The translations under genes were made by a program, and so were the position numbers. A DNA stretch of 20,005 bases from Leyella stercorea (GTDB taxonomy: Bacteria > Bacteroidota > Bacteroidia > Bacteroidales > Bacteroidaceae): positions 1 through 20,005 of the forward strand of contig NZ_JADYUF010000051.1 of NCBI RefSeq assembly GCF_021531655.1, in the 5' to 3' direction. Positions 15,661 to 20,005 of the stretch are shown in pieces (the first letter of the stretch is position 1; every line of letters begins with the position of its first letter). The notes under the pieces are model-generated. The model was not told the origin of the DNA. It did not search any database and saw only the letters and a list, made by a program, of their open reading frames with translations.

Positions 15661-17004
15661 ATGAAGATAATTATAGCTGGCGCATACGCCATCGGTACTC
15701 ATCTTGCACGTCTGCTCTCGCGCGATCATGACGATATAGTAGTCATGGATAACGACGAGGAGCGACTCTCGCGTATTGGTTCGGATGTAGACATACTCAC
15801 AATGGAGGCTTCGTCTACCAGTGTCAAGGCGCTTAAGAAGGCAGGAGCGGAGAGTGCCGATTTGTTTATTGCTGTAACTCCCGATGAAAGTCAGAACATG
15901 GCATCGTGCGTTCTTGCCAAAGCTCTTGGCACAAGAAAGACGGTGGCTAAGATAGACAACTCGGAATATATCGAACCCGACCTCAAAGAGTTCTTTGCCG
16001 GACTCGGAGTCAGCTCGATAATCTATCCAGAGATGCTCGCAGCCACAGACATAAACAACGGACTCAAGATGTCGTGGGTGCGCCAGCGTTGGGACGTTCA
16101 CGGTGGAGCGCTTGTCATGCTTGGTGTCAAGCTGCGTGAGTCGTGTACGATACTCGACCGCCCTATGCGCGACATCTGCGGTCCGGAAGACCCCTATCAC
16201 ATCGTAGCCATCAAGCGCCAGGGCGAAACCATCATCCCTGGAGGTAACGATTGTCTGCAGATGTACGACATGGCTTACTTCATGACAACCCGCCAATTCA
16301 TTCCATACATACGCAAAATCGTCGGCAAGGAACATTATGTCGATGTGAAGAACGTGATGATAATGGGCGGTGGAGCTACAGCTGTACGCACCGTAAAGAC
16401 CATGCCCAGCTATATGGACGTGAAGATTATAGAGGCTGACGAGCAGCGTTGCGAGCGTCTTAACTCTATACTTGAAAACGACAAGGCGCTTGTCATCAAC
16501 GGCGACGGACGCGATTTGTCGCTACTTATCGAAGAAGGCATCAAGAATACGCAGGCCTTTGTTGCGCTCACCGGAAATGCTGAGACCAACATTCTCGCCT
16601 GTCTTACAGCCAAGCGAATGGGAGTTCGCAAGACAGTGGCAATGGTCGAGAACATCGACTATGTAAGTATGGCTGAGAGTCTGGATATCGGCACCATCAT
16701 CAACAAGAAGTCGATAGCCGCCAGCCATATCTATCAGATGATGCTCGATGCCAACGTTCACAATGTGCGTTTTCTCATGACAGCCAATGCCGACGTTGCC
16801 GAATTCATCCCGTCGGAGGGTTCCAAGGTTACACAAAAGCCCGTTAAAGACCTCGGATTGCCTAAGGGTATGACCATAGGTGGACTCGTTCGCGACGGTC
16901 AGGGACTGCTTGTGTCGGGTAACACATTGATTCATCCGGGCGATTCGGTTATGGTGTTCTGCCATAACGTCAACATGAAGAAGATTGAAAAGTTCTTCCT
17001 ATGA
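15661..17004 (+). CDS. trkA: Trk potassium uptake regulatory protein TrkA
   Basis: The 447-residue cytoplasmic protein controls the TrkH potassium channel through nucleotide binding. It has the tandem arrangement of RCK-N (TrkA-N) plus RCK-C domains twice: a first Rossmann half from residue 1, an RCK-C around 145-220, a second Rossmann half opening with 'VMIMGGGATAVR', and a final RCK-C ending 'GDSVMVFCHNVNMKKIEKFF'. In the first half the usual GxGxxG reads 'GAYAIG' (7-12), so the second glycine is replaced by tyrosine. I recall this form in other Bacteroidetes TrkA proteins, but its effect on NAD(H) binding is unknown. Its stop overlaps the trkH start by four bases, which implies translational coupling. 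Confidence 0.93.
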   Translation: MKIIIAGAYAIGTHLARLLSRDHDDIVVMDNDEERLSRIGSDVDILTMEASSTSVKALKKAGAESADLFIAVTPDESQNMASCVLAKALGTRKTVAKIDNSEYIEPDLKEFFAGLGVSSIIYPEMLAATDINNGLKMSWVRQRWDVHGGALVMLGVKLRESCTILDRPMRDICGPEDPYHIVAIKRQGETIIPGGNDCLQMYDMAYFMTTRQFIPYIRKIVGKEHYVDVKNVMIMGGGATAVRTVKTMPSYMDVKIIEADEQRCERLNSILENDKALVINGDGRDLSLLIEEGIKNTQAFVALTGNAETNILACLTAKRMGVRKTVAMVENIDYVSMAESLDIGTIINKKSIAASHIYQMMLDANVHNVRFLMTANADVAEFIPSEGSKVTQKPVKDLGLPKGMTIGGLVRDGQGLLVSGNTLIHPGDSVMVFCHNVNMKKIEKFFL

Positions 17005-18452
17005 TAAATCTAAAGCTTATATATAAGATTATAGGGTCGTTGCTCTTCATCGAGGCCATGATGCTGTTGTTGTGTCTTGGCGTTTCGGTGTATTATCACG
17101 AGGACGACCTTATGGCGTTTGCATTGTCTGTGGCAATATCGGCGGGCACCGGACTGGTGCTGCGATTGTTTGCGCGCAACTGCGACAACACCCTTTCACG
17201 ACGTGATGCCTATCTTGTGGTAACGCTCACGTGGACGGTTTTCTCGCTGTTCGGAACGCTTCCGTTCCTCTTGGGAGGCTATCTGCATTCTTTCACCGAC
17301 GCTTTCTTCGAGACGATGTCGGGATTTACCACTACCGGAGCTACCATAATAGACAATGTAGACGTCCTGCCGCACGGCATTTTGTTTTGGCGTTCGTTCA
17401 CGCAGTGGCTTGGCGGTCTGGGAATAGTATTCTTTACGATTGCCCTTTTGCCCTCGCTTGTAGGCGGTAGTGTCAAGGTTTTTGCCGCAGAAGCTACCGG
17501 ACCCATCAAGACCAAGCTCCACCCACGCCTCAGTACCAACGCCAAGTGGATATGGGTGGTATACATCTGTATCACCGTGTTGTGCATTTTGGCTATGTGG
17601 TGTGCCGGTATGGACTTGTTCAGTAGCGTCAACTACAGCTTCACAACGGCTGCCACGGGTGGATTTGCCACCCATAACGACTACAGTTATCTCACTCCTG
17701 TAGTGCAATACATCGTCACCTTCTTTTGTTTTGTATCGGGCATCAACTTCACGATGCTCTATATTTCCGTGTCGCAACGCAAGCCCAGCACGCTTCTGAA
17801 GAGTGCTGAGTGCAGATTCTATCTGTTTGTGGTGCTTGCTTTCGCTGGCTTTATAGCGTTTGAGTTGATGTGGAAGAACGGTTATGAGTTTGAACCGGCA
17901 GTTCGAAGTGCCTTGTTCCAGGTGGTGTCGTTCATCACCACAACGGGTTTGCTTTCCGACGACCCTGCCGTATGGCCCCACGTTACATGGGTGGTATTGG
18001 CAATTTGTATGTTCTTCGGAGCTTGCTCGGGTTCTACGAGCGGTGGATTCAAGTGCATACGTTGCGTAATGCTGTTGAAGATCATTAAGAACGAGTTCCG
18101 TCAGATGCTGCATCCCAATGCCGTGTTGCCTATGCGTGTCGACGGCACCAACGTTCCTTCGTCGAAGCGTGTGACGCTGCTCGCTTTCCTTTCGACTTAT
18201 CTCATTCTGTGCCTGTTCTGCTCGTTCTCGATGATAGCGATGGGTATAGACAATACCAATGCCATAACCATCACGCTAAGTGCGCTGGGCAACGTCGGTC
18301 CGACGCTCGGAACGGAGATTGGTCCAACCATGTCGTGGAGCGAACTGCCTATTGCAGCCAAGTGGATATGCTCGGTGCTGATGCTCATCGGACGTCTTGA
18401 GATATTCAGCGTGCTCGTAATATTCACACCGCAATTCTGGAAGGAGAACTAA
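17001..18452 (+). CDS. trkH: Trk potassium uptake channel subunit TrkH
   Basis: The 483-residue inner-membrane protein is mostly hydrophobic and forms the potassium pore that TrkA gates. Four selectivity-filter segments can be read: 'TTTGAT' (110-115), 'TTAATGGF' (215-222), 'TTTGL' (313-317) and 'NVGPTLG' (431-437). All four keep the central glycine. The loop 'ACSGSTSGGFKCIR' (341-354), characteristic of TrkH, follows the third filter. Length is typical. It starts inside the last codons of trkA, and a perfect 9-bp hairpin follows its stop by one base. Confidence 0.95.
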   Translation: MINLKLIYKIIGSLLFIEAMMLLLCLGVSVYYHEDDLMAFALSVAISAGTGLVLRLFARNCDNTLSRRDAYLVVTLTWTVFSLFGTLPFLLGGYLHSFTDAFFETMSGFTTTGATIIDNVDVLPHGILFWRSFTQWLGGLGIVFFTIALLPSLVGGSVKVFAAEATGPIKTKLHPRLSTNAKWIWVVYICITVLCILAMWCAGMDLFSSVNYSFTTAATGGFATHNDYSYLTPVVQYIVTFFCFVSGINFTMLYISVSQRKPSTLLKSAECRFYLFVVLAFAGFIAFELMWKNGYEFEPAVRSALFQVVSFITTTGLLSDDPAVWPHVTWVVLAICMFFGACSGSTSGGFKCIRCVMLLKIIKNEFRQMLHPNAVLPMRVDGTNVPSSKRVTLLAFLSTYLILCLFCSFSMIAMGIDNTNAITITLSALGNVGPTLGTEIGPTMSWSELPIAAKWICSVLMLIGRLEIFSVLVIFTPQFWKEN

Positions 18453-18453
18453 C

Positions 18454-18546
18454 CATACGGCGGAGCCGTATGGAATTAGGAATTAGGAGTTTTGAATTTT
18501 GAATTGTTCTCGGCTTCCGCCTGCGATTTTGAATTTCTGAATTATG
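18454..18546. repeat. Second repeat island of the era-der type, in the trkH-manA spacer
   Basis: CCATACGGC-GGA-GCCGTATGG (18454-18474) is a perfect 9-bp hairpin. It is followed by GAATTAG units, then TTTTGAATTTTGAATT (18490-18505), a short GC segment CGGCTTCCGCC (18511-18521), and TTTTGAATTTCTGAATTATG (18527-18546). The heptamer unit and the alternation with 3-base-loop GC hairpins match the era-der spacer. I see no T run, so it is not a typical terminator. Confidence 0.75.
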
Positions 18547-18575
18547 ATTAATAACATTTACTAAATACAACAATT

Positions 18576-19538
18576 ATGGAACCAATGAAGTTTAACGCGC
18601 TGCTCAAGTCAACGATTTGGGGTGGCGAGAAGATTATCCCTTTCAAGCATCTTGATGTTAAGCAGGAGAATGTAGGCGAAAGCTGGGAGATTTCTGGAGT
18701 GCCAGGCAATGAGACAGTGGTTGCCAATGGCGAGTTTGCCGGCAAGAAACTCAATGAGGTTGTTGCCGAACTGAAGGAGAAACTCGTAGGTAAGGAGAAC
18801 TACGAGCGCTTCGGCAATGAGTTCCCGCTGCTCATCAAGTTTATCGATGCACGTCAAGACCTCTCTATACAGGTTCATCCTACCGACGAGATTGCCAAGC
18901 GTCAGGGCAAGGAGCGTGGCAAGACCGAGATGTGGTATCTGCTCGACTCTGACAAGGACGCTACTTTGCTGTGCGGTCTGAAGCAGCAGATCACACCTAC
19001 ACAGTATGCCGAAATGGTAGCCAACGACACCATTTGCGATGCCATTGCACGCTACGATGTCAAGGAGGGCGACTGCTTCTTCCTGCCCGCAGGACGTATC
19101 CACGCCATCGGTACCGGCTGTTTCCTCGCCGAGATACAGCAGACCAGCGACGTGACATATCGCATCTACGACTTCAAGCGCAAGGACAAGGACGGCAACT
19201 ATCGTGAGTTGCACACCAAGCAGGCTGCCGAGTGCATCAACTATAATGTTGAGAGCAATTATCGCACCGAATATACTCCGCAGAAGAACCAGGGTGTGAG
19301 CCTCGTTCAGTGTCCTTACTTCAACACTGCTGTCTACGATCTCGACGAGCCGATGACGCTCGACTACTCTGAACTCGATAGCTTCGTTATCCTCATTGGC
19401 CTTAAGGGTGAGGCTACTATCACCGACAACGAGGGCAACACCGTCACTCTGAGCGCCGGCGAGAGCATGCTTGTGCCTGCAACTACCGAGACTCTGAAGA
19501 TTGAGGGAACGCTGAAGTTCCTGGAGACTTACGTATAG
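18576..19538 (+). CDS. manA: Mannose-6-phosphate isomerase, type I
   Basis: The 320-residue cytoplasmic enzyme interconverts mannose-6-phosphate and fructose-6-phosphate, feeding mannose into glycolysis or GDP-mannose synthesis for glycans. The zinc ligands of the cupin fold can be placed as Gln99 and His101 in 'IQVHPTDE', Glu118 in 'KTEMWY', and His176 in 'PAGRIHAIGTG'. The N-terminal 'STIWGGEKI' and 'GESWEISG' are standard for the short Bacteroidetes/Firmicutes form. The C-terminal beta domain is intact. A second ATG lies three codons later, but I keep the first. It seems to be a single-gene unit behind the repeat island; no clear promoter box was found. Confidence 0.95.
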   Translation: MEPMKFNALLKSTIWGGEKIIPFKHLDVKQENVGESWEISGVPGNETVVANGEFAGKKLNEVVAELKEKLVGKENYERFGNEFPLLIKFIDARQDLSIQVHPTDEIAKRQGKERGKTEMWYLLDSDKDATLLCGLKQQITPTQYAEMVANDTICDAIARYDVKEGDCFFLPAGRIHAIGTGCFLAEIQQTSDVTYRIYDFKRKDKDGNYRELHTKQAAECINYNVESNYRTEYTPQKNQGVSLVQCPYFNTAVYDLDEPMTLDYSELDSFVILIGLKGEATITDNEGNTVTLSAGESMLVPATTETLKIEGTLKFLETYV

Positions 19539-19610
19539 GAAAGCCTCAGAAAGCCCAAACTCATCCCTCGCAAAGCCCCTCCCCCTTGCCCCTCCCCCAT
19601 AGGGAGGGGA

Positions 19611-19686
19611 GCGGTATGCACAGTTTGCTTATAGGAGGTGGAATGTGCTGTTGGCTTATAAGTGCGGTATGCACAGTTTGCTTATA
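19611..19686 (+). repeat. 23-bp direct repeat, period 53
   Basis: GCGGTATGCACAGTTTGCTT plus ATA occurs at 19611-19633 and again, identical, at 19664-19686. Part of it (GGCTTATAAGTGC) appears a third time between them. The second copy runs directly into a long hairpin. Confidence 0.85.
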
Positions 19687-19750
19687 AAAATACGCCCTGT
19701 AAAGGCAGAAGCATTGACAGTTAATGCTTTCGCCTTTACAGGGCATTTTT
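19687..19750. terminator. Long hairpin with A run before and T run after (bidirectional terminator-like)
   Basis: GCCCTGTAAAGGC (19694-19706) pairs perfectly with GCCTTTACAGGGC (19732-19744), and AAGCATT (19709-19715) with AATGCTT (19723-19729), around a 7-base loop. AAAAAT precedes and ATTTTT follows. It could end manA transcription, 150 bases upstream, and transcription from the opposite strand. Confidence 0.65.
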
Positions 19751-19837
19751 CGTATATTAATCATTGTGTTGTTATCGACCGCTACTCTTCAAATTCCCTT
19801 TCATGGTCTTTGAAGAAGTCATAACAGAGTCGGCATA

Positions 19838-19920
19838 AACAATAAAAGAACAACAAAAACAACATTCTCTTTCTTCCATTCATAATGGATAATGTTGTTT
19901 TTGTTGTTCTTTTTATTGTT
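19838..19920. repeat. Very long AT-rich hairpin
   Basis: Positions 19838-19866 pair with 19891-19920 over about 29 bp with a single one-base bulge. The 24-base loop contains a second small hairpin, CCATT-CAT-AATGG (19876-19888). The 3' arm ends in TTTTTATTGTT, so it also has terminator character in the + direction. Confidence 0.8.
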
Positions 19921-20005
19921 AAATGTCGTTCGACATTCCCCAATTATAATAGTTTCAGCAATCCCAGCATATCACTCCCCTCCCTACGGGGGAGGGGCCG
20001 GGGGT

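Larger units (their letters stand above)
19588..19998. repeat. Region bounded by inverted copies of a 24-bp GC-rich palindrome
   Basis: The left copy (19588-19611) reads GCCCCTCCCCC, one variable base, then TAGGGAGGGGAG. The right copy (19975-19998) is its reverse complement with one difference. Each copy is itself a hairpin, CCCCTCCC with GGGAGGGG around five bases. Similarity continues outside the pair (CCCC-rich left flank, GGGG-rich right flank), so the right boundary is probably past 20005. No open reading frame of note lies between. This may be a MITE-like element or two unrelated dispersed repeats. Confidence 0.55.

Noticed and set aside
19561..19764. 67-residue frame on the - strand
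   Set aside because: It is composed of the GC palindrome, the direct repeats and the hairpin, so it is not a plausible protein.

Overview
This window looks like chromosome of a Bacteroidales bacterium, most probably a Prevotella-like member of the Prevotellaceae. The evidence is a BspA-type leucine-rich repeat protein, a fimbrillin-family lipoprotein, Bacteroidetes promoter boxes of the TAnnTTTG type, scarce Shine-Dalgarno sequences, and the gene order yceD-rpmF-fabH-era-der. The genus is inferred, not proven. Every gene I can support lies on the + strand.

Positions 1-7290 are an accessory cell-surface and signalling region. An AT-rich BspA-like LRR gene with a doubtful 5' end (102-1019) precedes a tight cluster of six genes (1082-7262) with gaps of 4 to 14 bases. 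In order they are a fimbrillin-like lipoprotein, a membrane-anchored NTF2-like protein, an exported protein with a PEGA-like N-terminal half and a barrel-like C-terminal half, an FN3/LRR lipoprotein, a small HTH-like protein, and a membrane-anchored Hanks-type Ser/Thr kinase. A terminator closes the cluster. The arrangement suggests that a cytoplasmic kinase and a putative regulator are co-expressed with the surface proteins. This is the best candidate here for an undescribed system.

Positions 7415-13121 are mostly housekeeping. An orphan membrane histidine kinase is followed by yceD-rpmF-fabH (rRNA/ribosome and fatty-acid initiation) under a recognisable promoter and ending in a terminator. 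Two ribosome-assembly GTPases, era and der, follow, separated by a 329-base spacer made of nested inverted repeats.

Positions 13137-19538 hold a small NTF2-like lipoprotein, dxs (isoprenoid precursor synthesis) with a textbook Bacteroidetes promoter, the trkA-trkH potassium uptake pair (overlapping by four bases), and a type I mannose-6-phosphate isomerase, manA. The trkH-manA gap carries a second island of the same repeat type as the era-der gap.

Positions 19539-20005 have no gene. They contain a 23-bp direct repeat, two long AT-flanked hairpins, and a GC-rich 24-bp sequence present at both ends in inverted orientation, so this may be a non-coding or MITE-like element.
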